DNA of 64,000 bases, from positions 90,286 through 154,285 of the forward strand of contig VCJN01000480.1 of assembly GCA_006384855.1 (NCBI GenBank). The letters run 5' to 3'. Positions 13,346 to 24,133 of this stretch are shown here, piece after piece. The notes beneath the pieces are model-generated. The model saw nothing but the letters and a program-made list of their open reading frames with translations, did no database searches and was not told the origin of the DNA. Positions within the stretch are counted from its first letter, which is position 1; every line of letters begins with the position of its first letter. This DNA is from Tetraselmis striata (lineage: Eukaryota; Chlorophyta; Chlorodendrophyceae; Chlorodendrales; Chlorodendraceae). Made by a program: the position numbers and the translations under genes.

Positions 13346-14856
13346 CCTCCCCATGCTCGGCGCCGGCCACCAAGCGGCTGCCCACCAAGAGCGGAGGATC
13401 TTGGGTGCAGCGGGCATGGAGGCACCACCCCCACCTCCACATGATGGGCGGTAGTAACCCCTAAGACCCGTGCCCGGATGGGTGCGGCAGGGGGGTGAGT
13501 GCGGGGTGGCCGGTTGTGGCGGGTCCTTGGATCCTGCGACGACCGGGGAGCCCTGCGGTGGCTTTTCAAATATCACTCGTAATTCCGGTAGCGCCTACTA
13601 GCGCCGCCGGGCACGGGCTCTGTACGGGGGGCTGCCCATGGGGGGCTGATTCATGTACGACCTCGGCCTTGCGTCAGCCTCTCCAAGATCCGCCTACGGG
13701 TGGGGAGGGGTGCGTACGACTCGATCGGGAATGGGCTGCCTACTCGCGAGGGTTGTTCAAAATAAAATCGCATTCTCGTACCTCGGTACGACACGCGAGT
13801 ACTTGCAGAAGATTTGGCGTACCTCCTGCCCGTCAGTGTTCCACCGGTGAATCACTCTATTCTCGGCCTAGTACGGCGGCGATATGCGGCCGACCCGTTC
13901 GGAACACCCGAGAAACTAACCCTCAGCCGTCCCGTGAGAACAGGCGAGGGCGGCAAGCGCGAGGAGACAGGAGCCCGGCACTAAAAGGCGGGGCGGGTGC
14001 TCGGGGGCGGAGAGGCCGGGCATGGTAGCCACTTGTGGGCCAGGAGACAGGAGCCGGAGTGCCCTCGGGGAGTCGCAGCCAGCATGCAGCGGGAGGAGTC
14101 CGTTGGCGGCCCGCTCGGTCTGACCCTTGACATACATCGACGAGGCGCGCTGCGGAGGCGAGCGGCGCGCGGGCGAGATGGACGAGATGGGCGAGACTGG
14201 CCTGCCGACCATGGAGCGACGAGGCGCGGATGCGCGCGCGCGGGGTGGGGGGGGGGGGGGGGGGGGATGAGGAGTGCCTGCATTTCCCCCTTGGGATCCT
14301 ACCGCAAGAGCTCAGGCGGGCGAGATGGAGCGGGATGTTTTCAGCGATGGTGGCAGGTGGAGCCAAGACGCAACACGACGGCGGAAAAATGCGCGGTGCC
14401 GGTGCGTTGTCGATGTACAGTAAAACCTTTCCGGGGGCGGGGCAAATAATGCATTCGTATTTCATGTACTACCAAATCGCAGTAGTCGCTCGTACTAGCG
14501 ACTACCCGTAGTTAACCGGAAAACCGCACATCTATTGATCATGTGATGGAAGGAGGCGGGGTTTGGAAACGAAAGAGGATGGCCGGAAGCTTTAGCTGTA
14601 ATTACACTATATGTGTTCCCTATTATGGTTAGTAGAGATCGCATGCCCTAAGAACAACTCAGTCGGAGCGGTGGAGAGCGGCATGCTAGCACGCTGTGAT
14701 CAATTTCAATTTCAATTTTCCCCATGCTCCGTAGTTGTCACATTCGCTTGCACAAGGATATATAGCAATAACCAAGCGGTTGTCGGCGACTTCACAAACC
14801 TCACATTTTGCAATCTGGCGCCGCATAGACACGTGCGGTATTATATGTACGGAAGA
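13346..14856. other. intergenic DNA with G-run; nothing recognised
   Basis: Contains a G20-class homopolymer near 14246-14266 and several unconvincing overlapping open frames. A TAGTCGCT/AGCGACTA inverted pair lies at 14484-14505. Confidence 0.4.
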
Positions 14857-15275
14857 TGATGGTTTCATACGATTTAATGTGTACGGGGGTGACCCATGTT
14901 TTTGCCGCGGGCGGCACGCAAAGTGCCGTACATCGGCGTATCGTCAGTGCTGAAGCACCATGACTTGTCATGGTGCTTCAATATCGTCCCGGCGTGTCCT
15001 GGGTTTACCCGTTTGGTGCATTAGCCTTTCGGGGTTCGAATGAGGCAATGGTTTACGGGCTATGCCATACCTACGACTGCAGTTGGCGAAAGCAGATGTC
15101 AAGTGTTGCTGGGACGGCTTCGGCCGATGTCCCGAGGCGAACTTTACTTTTACTTAACTTTTACCATGACTGCCCGCGGTCAATTACACTCGTAGTGCAA
15201 CAATCGCGGACAAGCGGTGTCGACACCCGCATACCCTAAGGTGCATGGAGGGGAAAAGAAAACCCCAAGAACACA
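14857..15275 (+). repeat. left terminal direct repeat of the tyrosine-recombinase element, split by a SINE
   Basis: 14857-14965 and 15172-15275 match 18217-18445 in the same orientation. Shared blocks include GGCACGCAAAGTGCCGTACA, GTGCTGAAGCACCA, GTCGACACCCGCAT and CCCCAAGAACAC. The intervening 14966-15171 is absent from the right copy. Confidence 0.8.
14966..15162 (+). mobile_element. SINE copy inserted in the left terminal repeat
   Basis: The insertion is flanked by the 9-bp duplication ACCATGACT at 14957-14965 and 15163-15171, and it is missing from the paired repeat at 18217. The body (GGGGTTCGAATGAGGC, CTACGACTGCAGTT, CGGCTTCGGCCGATGTCC) matches minus-strand copies at ~28300-28592 and ~31437-31557. 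It ends in a T-rich tail. The tRNA-like head of the family is not clear in this copy. Confidence 0.8.
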
Positions 15276-15329
15276 TATGTAAACATTTGAAAGGGGGTAT
15301 GTAAGGGAGATTAGCCATCTCGGTCTTCA

Positions 15330-16450
15330 GGGGTGTGGAGCAGGGGCCGGGGCGGCGGCCGACGGAGCGGAAACGGGGTCGAGAAGGCCGCGAAGGACCA
15401 CGTGGGGGGAGAGCCAGCCAACATAAGCGCGGCGGCGCGGGCAGGAATCGTTGCCATATCGATGTAGTCGTTGCTTGCTGCAAATTGCGGGCCCAACCGC
15501 CCCAAGCGCTGATCTTGTCCGGAGGCACGTCTGCTGCGTTTGTGTCAGACGCCTCGCCCTTTCGTTTCGTAAGGAGTGCGAGGTCCACACGAATCCTTCG
15601 GGGGGGAGGGGGGGCTCAATTGATGCGGTCGACGGCCCGCTCGAGCCAGTCGCGGATGGGGTGGAGGCGTTCCACGTAAGAGGCAGGGTAGCATGTCCCC
15701 GGGGAGCGCTCAGAATCGATCGGGTTGCTTGGCGGAGGGGGCTGCCCGGAACGCCGCGTCGAGGTAGGCGACGAAGCAGCGTAGAAGGGTGTCCAAGTGT
15801 TGGGAACGGCGGTGGCATGGATTTGGAGTAGGGACTTGAACCCGTCTCGACAATTGCGATGCCCCCCTCCCTCCTCTCGGTTGACGAAAATGGTGATGTT
15901 GTGGGCGTCTATGGCCATGTCGCGGAGTCGCGGCAGGAGACGCTGGCCCCGCCACGGGACTAAAACATAAGTGTTGAGCATACCACGGCGTCCTCGCGAA
16001 GGATGGTGCCGTGGTAGCCGGGGGTGGTCATGGGTGGGGTAGCGAGGTCGTCGAGTATGTCGGTGATGACGTCGCATGGAAGGGGGGCGCAGCAGCTCCT
16101 CACTGGTCTTGAGCTGGCGGATTTGAAGCGCGCGCTTCATGTCGCCGATGACTGGGCCGGTGGCCGGGGCGTCATCCCGACCGGTGTGACGCATGAAGGT
16201 GTTAATGGCCGAGAGGCAGGGTTGCATGGAGACGGCGCCGATGGTAATACCGCGCTCTGCAATCCATCATGCGAGGTAGCGGACGCAAGTAGACTCGGTA
16301 CGGTCTAGGGGGAAGATGCCTTCTTCATCGATGCATAACACGGGGAAGAGGCAAATCTTGCCCTCGTAGTTGGAGCATAGGTGCTGGCCGTGAGCGAAGT
16401 AGTCAGTTGTCGAGCACCTTAGCGCCCCAGTCGTCCATGCCATAGAGGGC
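15330..16450 (-). pseudogene. tyrosine recombinase (phage-integrase fold), broken
   Basis: The N-terminal SAM-like core-binding domain is visible at ~16440-16130. It has a YFAHGQHLCSNYEGKICLF block, a TCVRYLA block and, after an in-frame TGA at 16267-16269, ITIGAVSMQPCLSAINTFMR. The catalytic part continues to ~15330 through at least two frame changes. It shows an RDMAIDAHNITIFVNREEGG block, the H-x-x-R motif in WTSHSLR (codons 15578-15567), a GGWA block, and the Tyr nucleophile in DYIDM (Tyr codon 15466-15464). This motif order is that of recombinases in DIRS-like and Crypton elements, which integrate by strand exchange. Internal stop and frameshifts make it non-functional here. Subfamily is uncertain. 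Confidence 0.75.
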
Positions 16451-16999
16451 CTTGGTGCTGCCTCGCATGAGCTCGCTCCATGGGGCCTGCGCTTCGGCGT
16501 CGGTGATAGAGTAAGCAGCAGGTGCCTTCGTTGTGCAGCGGGCGTGCCGGAACGCGCCGTACGCTGCTGCCGGGTTCGATGGCGGTGCTCGCCGGGTGGT
16601 GACGACGGGACCAGGTCTAGCACGAAGCTGATACTAGGAAGGCAGGGTACCGTAGCCGCTAACCTTGTAACGGGCGTCGCGTGAGTACCTGGCTCGTCTA
16701 GCTGCCCGCGAGAGGCCTCTACGTGAGCGACGGATAAAGAGGGTAAGAGGGACATGTCGGGGAGGGCGCGCCAGAACGGGAAAGTCGATTTAGACTCGCG
16801 ATGTGGAAGGAAAGAGTAAAGCCGGAGGAGTTGGTTCCGGCGAGGGTAGGGAGAGGACAACGACCCGCGCCGCAAGAGAATCGGCGATGAGAGAGTCCCG
16901 CTTATGCCTACGACTCCAGTGCAACCTTGCTTTGAAGGCGCGCCAGAAGGCGTGTCCTCAAAGCGCAGATGCCTGGGAGCGGCACGGCGGAGCACACCA

Positions 17000-17968
17000 T
17001 CATTCGGCCTTGTCGACCACGGGGGTCTCAGCCTTCGCCGTGCTCTTACCATAGTCCTTTGTGACGTTCATTGCGAAAGTCAATGGCTCGTGGCGCCGCG
17101 GCCTCGCGCCCCGGACGTGCGTTCTTGAAGTTGTCGCGGTTGCTCCCGCCGCCGTCTCGGTCGCGGTCGTTGCGCCAGAGGGCTCCACCGAAAGCGCTGG
17201 GCGAGTTGTCGTTTTGCGGCGCTCGCGATGTTGACGTCGTAGACGCGGTCCTTGCAGATCTCTAGCAGCTTCGTGAACGCGGGCGACCCCAGGTTCTCGG
17301 TACCGGGGCGGAGGTCAGGCTTCCGTACGACGTCGAGGGCCGACATGTCGCCGTGGTGCATATATCTGCGTATCCCAACGCTTGCGGAGGTAGGCCAAGC
17401 GGAACAGATGGTTGTCATTGATGGCCTCTATGCTGTGGACGATGGCCTCGAGCCGTTGTCCCACGGCCGGCGCAATCCCGTCGGTGACGCATGATGGTGC
17501 CAGTAGCTTCCGCAACTCGACGGTCGAGCCGGCGATGGAGGCCCCATGGCACGCGGCGTGGTAGTACTCGTCCGCTGCCGGCCGAAGACGAGAGACACCA
17601 AGCAAGTACTCATCGAGCACACGGTCGAGGGTGATGGGGAAGAGCCCCGGGCGTCGCATACTGTCGGGGGTCATCCCGCTCTCATTACCGCCGAGAAGAG
17701 CCGTAGCGAGGGCAGTTTTCCAATCGAGGTAGTGTGGCTCGCTCGAAGGAGCGAAGGGCGCACGGACGTTCTGGTCCAGACCACCGGCGCATGATTCGTC
17801 CCCGCCCGGAATGGCGTAATCTTCACCGGCGGCAGCCGGCGGCATAGGAGTCTCTTGGGTGGCGAAGAACGTGGAGATCTGAGATCTCATTACCGCCTCG
17901 ATGGAGACATGCGCAGTGGCCGTCGTACGGACGCCCTCGACAGCCACCGCCTTGCCGGCGTCGGCCAT
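17000..17968 (-). pseudogene. Gag/ORF1-like protein of the tyrosine-recombinase element
   Basis: An open frame from ATG 17968 runs ~200 codons to a frame change near 17355. The reading then continues in another frame (ALDVVRKPDLRPGTENLG, FTKLLEICKDRVYDVNIASA) to ~17200, and in a further frame through an Arg/Asp/Asn/Gly-rich tail to ~17000. A central helical segment with LRKLLAPSC, GQRLEAIVHSIEAIND and LAYLRKRW resembles structural ORF1 proteins of retroelements. It lies just upstream of the recombinase on the same strand. No zinc knuckle is seen. The assignment depends on position and general character rather than on a diagnostic motif. Confidence 0.5.
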
Positions 17969-18216
17969 TCTGGGGCGGTGGGGGAGCCATTGCCAGACAC
18001 AACAAAGGGGTCGTCGAGAAGGGAGCCGCGTCAGTAGAGAAAAGAAAAGAAGAGCCCCGGCTTGAGCCGGTCATGTAGTAGCCGCGAGAGCGGAGGGTGG
18101 AAGGTTTAGTGCCGTTTCCGGGGCATGAGCACTCTGCAAGGTCCAAAACCGCGAGTTGGTGTCTTGCGGGCATGAGACAAACACAAAACTAAGAGAGTGG
18201 TCTAGTCTAGCGGACG

Positions 18217-18445
18217 ATGATGGTTTCTAAGATTTTACGGGTACGGGTGGATGGGGATGACCTATGTGTTTGCTGCGGGTGGCACGCAAAGTGCCGTACA
18301 TTGGCGTAGTCTCACGCATAGTGCTGAAGCACCAGGACTGCCCCCGGGTCGAGTATTATCGTAGCGCAGAGATTGCGGGCAGCCAATGCTGTCGACACCC
18401 GCATCATACACTAAGGTGCTTGGAGGGAAAAGGATACCCCAAGAA
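18217..18445 (+). repeat. right terminal direct repeat of the tyrosine-recombinase element
   Basis: Uninterrupted partner of the 14857-15275 repeat. It contains the GGCACGCAAAGTGCC palindrome near 18278 and ends near the CCCCAAGAACAC block. Confidence 0.8.
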
Positions 18446-18600
18446 CACGGCTCCAAAGATAACCCTAAACCGCCGGCGGAATCTGCAGTTCGTGCGAGAA
18501 AGTCAGTACCCGTATGAAGATTTACGACTGGTGCGGTAATGACTCAAATGGATGCGGCCTAGAAACATGTAGACTGGTTTAGTCGCCATCGCGCGTACGC
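18446..18600. other. spacer between the recombinase element and the LINE
   Basis: No motif recognised. The exact 5' end of the LINE cannot be placed. Confidence 0.4.
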
Positions 18601-21600
18601 ATGCATCTGTTCGGGCTACTCCTCATGATTACGTGGCTCCGGCGTCGGCCAATTGTGGGGACCCACCGCCGGTTACCAAACGCCAAGCCGCTCGGGCCTC
18701 GGCTTTGGCTGCGGTGGGCGAGTACAGCCGCGCAGCTGCCGCCCTTCATCACTCAGTCCCGCTCGCGCCCGCTGGCCCGAGGCTTCACGACGAGCTCCTC
18801 CGGTTGCATCGATGCGGCCCCAGCCCCAGCCCCAGCCCCCGTACCATGTGCCTTGCGCACTCCCGGATCCGTTCTTGTTGGACCGCCTCACTTTCCTTGA
18901 GGCCTCGGTGGACGTTTGCGACGTTTTGTCCAGCAGCCCCAATGGTTCTAGCCCATTCCTCGATGTCATCCGCTTTGAGGCTCTCCGTGCCCTTTGCTCG
19001 CGCTCCTACCTCCGTGGAATAGCTAAGGGCATCGCGAATGCGGAGGTCCCTGCTGGCCTCGCCCATTTCCTTTCCTCCGCTACCTTGGTACCCCTAGATA
19101 AGCTCACGCCGGCGGAGCGCAATGCGTTGGAACTTAGTGATGGATCGAGACATGAAGGGGTCCGTTCCGCCCATTGGCATCGGCAACGTGCTCGTCAGGT
19201 ACGCTATGCTCGCCCTCTTGCGCGCGCATGGCGAGCCCATCGCCCAATGGCTTGCCGCCCGCGGCCGGTTCGGTTTGGCGTTAAGGGTGGCGTGGAATTA
19301 GTTCAATTCCTTGTGCGATCTCTCCTAGACTCGGACCCACCCCTCGTCTTGGTGCAGCTCGACGCCAAAAACGCGCTCAATTCCTTCTACCGCTCCGAAA
19401 TGGTCCGCACACTGCTCGAGGACCATGTTTGCTTGGCAGCCTCTATTGCGTTCGGCGATCATGCTTTATGGTCAAGAGTCCAATCTGTGCGTTTTCGACG
19501 GCTCCCAACCCGGCCCCTCTTTCCGGATTTCAAGCCGTCGAGGGGTCCGCCAGGGTTGCGTCCTCGGCCTCATCATGTTCGCCGCTGTCGCTGCCCGAGT
19601 GTATGCTTGCATCGCCGCGGCTGCCCCCAGTCACTCAGTGTTGGCAGCCTTCTCTGACGACGCCAACCTGATCGGCACTGGTGACGGACTTGCGCTTGCC
19701 ACGTGGGTGGCCCCGTCCGCTTTTGCCGCCGTTGGGTTAAGCGTCACCATTTGCAAACGACAAGCGTATTGTCAGCTTGGCTCTTCGTCCCCGTTCGGCG
19801 CCCTTCCTTTTGGGCATTTGTTGCATGGTGTTGCAGCCTCCTCGTCCGGAATCAAGGTGCTTGGTGCCCTTGTGGGCTCGGCCACTTTCGCCGGGGACCT
19901 GTTGGACAAACGGTCGAAAATTTTCACCGAGTTGGCTCCCGGCTTATCGGTTTGGCCGACCACTTCCACTCCCACACTGCTACTCGTTTGCTGCAAGTTT
20001 GCGGCCGTCGTTTCGGCCACCACCTCCGCTCCACGCCTCGGGGCTTGGGTCGCTGAGGGGTATGGCGACACTATTACGTCCTTCCTTGAAGATGCAGACG
20101 CCGCCGCGTTTTCACCCCTCGCGTGCGTTTGGGGTGTTAGCCCCGACCTCTTGGATACGCCCTTCATGCGCACGCAACTGTCCCTCCCGGTCCAATTTGG
20201 GGGCCTCGGCATCGGCGATAATATGGTTGTCGCAGATGCCCCCCACATCGGCGCCGCCGCCCATGTGGCTGGCCAAGCTGTGACTTTCCTCCGTGCTCAA
20301 CACGCCACCATGAGCGACGCCGGCGCGTTCCTTTCCGAGCCGTCAAGCGTATCCAGCCCTCATAGCCTCTACCTTGTTGGGGCGTCCTCGACTCACCAGG
20401 CTTTGGACACCCCAGTGTCGGCGCCCGCTGCCGGCGCCAACGTGTCGGCGCCAATGTGGGCCGTCGAGCTTCGCGCTGCTCATACCCGTGTCGTTGACGA
20501 GTGTGGAGACGCGGTGCTCGCCCGAGGATCTAGCGGGGCCGTTGGCCTCTGCCCTAAAGTTGCTCCCCTCCAAGCGCTCTCACGTTGTCCGTGCCGGCTA
20601 CTCGGCCGCTGGGGCCGAGCTGGCGTCTGCGATGCGCTCGGCGGCCGACCTCCAAGCTATCCCGGATTACTCGGACTTCCCCTTGCACTCCATGCGGAAA
20701 GTCCAAGAAACCCCGAGCCACCGCATTCACACGGTCCGCTTCGCAAAGCTTGGTGCGCGTATGCCTACAAGCGGCCCTGACCGTAACCGATTATTCCGGG
20801 GCCACCTCTTACGCGCTGCGACAGCGTTCCTGGTGAATGATCCTCCAAGTGAAGGTCGCCTTGGTGAAGTCCGTGAGCGTTCCTCCGAGTACTACGATTC
20901 CATGTTCCGCGTTGCCGCTTGCCGCCCATTTGGCCTTCCGGCGGCTCCTATCCTCTCCCTTGGCGAGCCATGCCCTTGTGCTTTTTTCTCCTTCTCGGTA
21001 CAAGACATGCTGGCCGTTTTGAGGATGCTGGCGTGGAATTCACTCCTTCATATTGGGCGGTCGCGTACGTTGATCACGTGGCACGTTGCTCTGAGGGCGA
21101 CTCCAATCAAGCCGCAAGCACACAGTGGGCCGCACATGGCCTTTCCGACGTTTGCCACGACGTGAAGTCCGTGCTGAGCGTGGGTGTCCAGATCCTCACG
21201 GACCCGTCGGTGCTTGTTTCTCTTCCGAAGGGCAACGACGGCCGGCAGGCCGATGTTGAGCGCTTGGGGTATGGTGGTATTCGCGGGAACACGGTTGCTG
21301 TCGATACCACAATTGCCCCTATCCTCGGCGTGTCGAGCTCGATCCAACGACTGCATTGCGGGCTGCAGAGCGCCACAAAATCCAAAAGTATAACGAGGGT
21401 GTGCGAAACGCCGCCGGCATGCTTCGCTTTGTTCCTTTCGCCACCATCTTCGAGTTCGGCTCGCTGGCCCCGCACGCCGAGGCCTTCTTGGTGGAGCTCG
21501 CGAAAGCTGGCCACACACACACATTGGCATGAAAATCGGCGGCCAGCTCTTGTCTGCGTGGCGCCGCCGTTTCTCCTTGCTCATCAACATGGTTCATGCA

Positions 21601-21962
21601 GACAACGTTCTTGGCGAGGTTGCGGCGGCGCGCGCGGCACGTGATAGTGCTCTTGCGCCTGCGTCACGTCGCTCGTCGGCTTGTGTTGCTATGACCTGGG
21701 TCATTGGCTGAAGCGTACTCGCAGCGGCTGATAGTCTACCCCGGGGCGGTGGTCCCCATTGGTTTCATTTTTCTCTTTCGGTCTTTCAAGTCGTTCCTTG
21801 GCTTCAATGCTTCCCTTGACCCTTTGGTTCATGGTAGCTTGGCGACTTTGTGGTTTCCTGGGCTCTTCCTTGGTTCTTGACTCCATGGCCTCCTGCTCGG
21901 GCTTAGGTCTCTCTTTTGCACCCTTTCCTAGTTGCTTTTAGTAATGTTTGTAGTGCGCATAT
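18601..21962 (+). mobile_element. non-LTR (LINE-type) retrotransposon, decayed copy
   Basis: Carries a reverse-transcriptase-like frame on the plus strand (18653-21715) and a ~250-bp 3' tail. The tail and the distal third of the coding region occur again, inverted, at 22055-23246. No long terminal repeats are seen. The 5' boundary is approximate. Confidence 0.75.
18653..21715 (+). pseudogene. reverse transcriptase, frameshifted
   Basis: Reverse-transcriptase signatures appear in order but in different frames. They are a PIGIGNVLVRYAMLALL block near 19170, GVKGGVELVQFL near 19280, the first catalytic block VQLDAKNALNSF near 19351, RRGVRQGCVLG near 19540 (the Q-G block), and the catalytic loop AFSDDANLIG at ~19646-19675, where F-S-D-D replaces the usual F/Y-A-D-D. 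Further on are SLPVQFGGLGIGD (~20180), PSEGRLGEVRERSSEYY (~20850) and a C-terminal region to ~21710. At least three frame changes are needed, so it is a pseudogene. It resembles the compact RT proteins of LINE-type elements seen in algae and oomycetes. I see no endonuclease domain. Confidence 0.75.
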
Positions 21963-22054
21963 GTTCAAGCACTGATGTAAAAAAGGAACATGCAGTTTTA
22001 GTCGCTATCCTTGTCCATTGCCTATTGTCTCTTTACTACATCTGGGCTTTCGCA

Positions 22055-23246
22055 AATGCGCACTAGAAACATAACTAACAGCAACTATGAAAGGTTGCCA
22101 GCGAAAGAGATACATAAGCCTGAAACAAAGGTCGAGCAGGAGGCTAGGGAGCCAAGAACCAAGGAGGAGCCAAGGGAACCACGAAGTCGCTTAGCTGCCA
22201 GGAACCAAAGGAACCCCCGCTCCGGGGTAGGCTATCAGCCGTGGCGAGGACGCTTGCAGCCAATGACCTGGGTCATAGCAACACATGCCGACGAGCGACG
22301 CGACGCAGGTGCATGAGCACCCTCACATGCCGCTCGCGCGGCCGCGACCCCGCCAAGAACGTTGTCTGCATGTGCCATGTTGATGAGCAAGGAGAAACGG
22401 CGGCGCCACGCAGACAAGAGCTGGCCGATTTTTTGGCCATTGTGTGTGTGTGGCTAGCTTTCGCGAGCTCCACCAAGAAAGCCTCAGCGTGCGGGGCCAG
22501 CGAGCCAAACTCGGAAACGGCGAAAGGAACAAAGCGAAGCATGCCGGCGGCGTTTCGGACACCCTCGTCATAGTTCTGGATTTTGTGGCGCTCCGCAGCC
22601 CGCAAAGCAGTCGTTGGATCCGAGCTAGACAGACCGAGGATGGGGGCATGGTGGTATCGACAGCAACCGTGTCCCGCGAATACCACCATACCCAAAAAGC
22701 TCAACATCGGCCGGCCGGCCGTCGCTGCCCTTCGGAAGAGAAACAAGCACCGACGGGTCCGTGAGGATCTGGACACCCACGCCCAGCGCGGACTTCACGT
22801 CGTGCAAATGTCGGAAAGGCCATGTGCCGCCCACTCGTGCGCGGCGTGATTGGAGTCGCCCCCAGAGCAACGTGCCACGTGATCGGCGTATGCGACTGCC
22901 AAAGTTGAAGGAGTGAATTCCACGCCAGCATCCTCAAAACGGGCCAGCATACCTTGTACCGAGAAGGAGCAAAAAGCACCAGGGCATGGCTCGCCAAGGG
23001 AGAGGATAGGAGCCGCCGGAAGGCCAAATGGGCGGCAAGCGGCAACGCGGAGCATGGAATCGTAGTACTCGGGGGAACGCTCACGGACTTCACCAAGACG
23101 ACCCTCACTTGGAGGATCAGTCACCAGGAACGCTGTCGCAGCGCGTAAGAGGCGGCCTCGGAAGCGATTGCTGTCAGGGCCGCTTGTAGGCATACGCGCA
23201 GCAAGCTTTGCGAAACGGACCGTGTGAATGCGGTGGCTCAGTGTTT
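22055..23246 (-). mobile_element. 5'-truncated second LINE copy, tail-to-tail with the first
   Basis: Reverse complement of ~20706-21962, including the 3' tail (TTTCTAGTGCGCAT end near 22055) and the C-terminal coding region. The reverse-strand frame 22273-22776 keeps the distal C-terminus open (ALRAAERHKIQNYDEGVRNA, RFVPFAVSEFGSLAPHAEAF), so this copy is less damaged at its end than the first. The spacer between the two tails is only ~92 bp. Confidence 0.85.
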
Positions 23247-23895
23247 CCTGTCTACTGTATTATAATTGTCTTTATTGCCTATCTATATCAGCGGCAAGCC
23301 GGACGACTCCAGGAGTACTGTAGCAATTAGCGCGTAGTACTGGTAGTATTATGATACGAGTGTTCGACGTTTCATTACGACACACATAAAAAATATATAT
23401 ATATAGACCTACAGGTGAGGGATAGGACCATAGGAGCCCGCGCCCTCCTTTTCTCAAAGCGGCAATAAAGCCGCTGATGTACTTTTCACATCATCGTTAT
23501 TTAAAAATAAGTACTAATCCTCACACAGGTACGGGTACGCCGCGCGACGACTCCAGGTACGGGATAACATAATATATAATCGTTATTACATCACTGTGGC
23601 GCTCATCCTCCTGCGCTCACACCCGTCTCCAGAGGCGGCGGCACCCCGGCCCAACAATTCTGACCTCCAGTTAAAGGTGCAACCTTCAGTTCAGGCCGGG
23701 CACGTCGTCCCGTTGCACGCTGCGCGGCGCTTTCCGGCAAGGGGTCGGCGAGTCGGCCCTGGGCGGTCTGCCGCATATTCCGCAGTTGGCTATTTCCACC
23801 GGCATGATCGCGCCCGCCCGCGGCTTCGATTGTCATCTGCACCGGAATCAGCACCACCTGTAACTGCTAATCCACCTCGTCGTCTCCGCGGCAGC
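23247..23895. other. intergenic DNA upstream of the transporter
   Basis: AT-rich to ~23600, then GC-rich. The region 23596-24048 is open on the plus strand, but its composition gives no recognisable domain. The promoter and first exon or exons of the transporter should lie here or just downstream. Confidence 0.4.
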
Positions 23896-23943
23896 ATGCC
23901 CTCGTTGTCCGTGCCCCCCTGGATCCGGCGGTCGACTACCGAG
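23896..23943 (+). CDS. possible first coding exon of the MFS transporter
   Basis: An ATG at 23896 opens 16 codons (MPSLSVPPWIRRSTTE) ending at GAG|gtccgt, in phase with the first certain exon at 24134. The donor is weak and other models are possible, for example a better gtgagc donor at ~24080 whose phase does not fit. Confidence 0.25.
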
Positions 23944-24133
23944 GTCCGTCACCCCTCTACGCCCCAGCCCCTGGAAGTTTGTGCACTCAATTCCCGCCTC
24001 AGACAGGCCGACCGCATCGCGCGACCAACCGGGTGCTCGCTCCTGTGAGCCTATCGTACTCTGCCCTCAGCCCCCCCGGTGAGCTGATTGCGCCTGCCGT
24101 CGCCGCGCCTTTGTGCCTGTCTCCGCGCCGCAG

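Larger units (their letters stand above)
14857..18445 (-). mobile_element. tyrosine-recombinase element (DIRS/Ngaro- or Crypton-like), decayed, with flanking direct repeats
   Basis: A ~3.6-kb unit bounded by related direct repeats at 14857-15275 and 18217-18445. On the minus strand it carries a Gag/ORF1-like frame (17968-~17000) followed by a tyrosine recombinase (~16450-15330), both with frameshifts. The order ORF1 then recombinase is that of DIRS-like retrotransposons, but I find no reverse transcriptase between them. It may be a deletion derivative, a non-autonomous copy, or a Crypton-like DNA element. The left repeat is interrupted by a later SINE. Confidence 0.7.

Noticed and set aside
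23596..24048. 150-codon open frame as an N-terminal MFS exon
   Set aside because: It ends in a stop before any phase-compatible donor, and its sequence shows no membrane segment.
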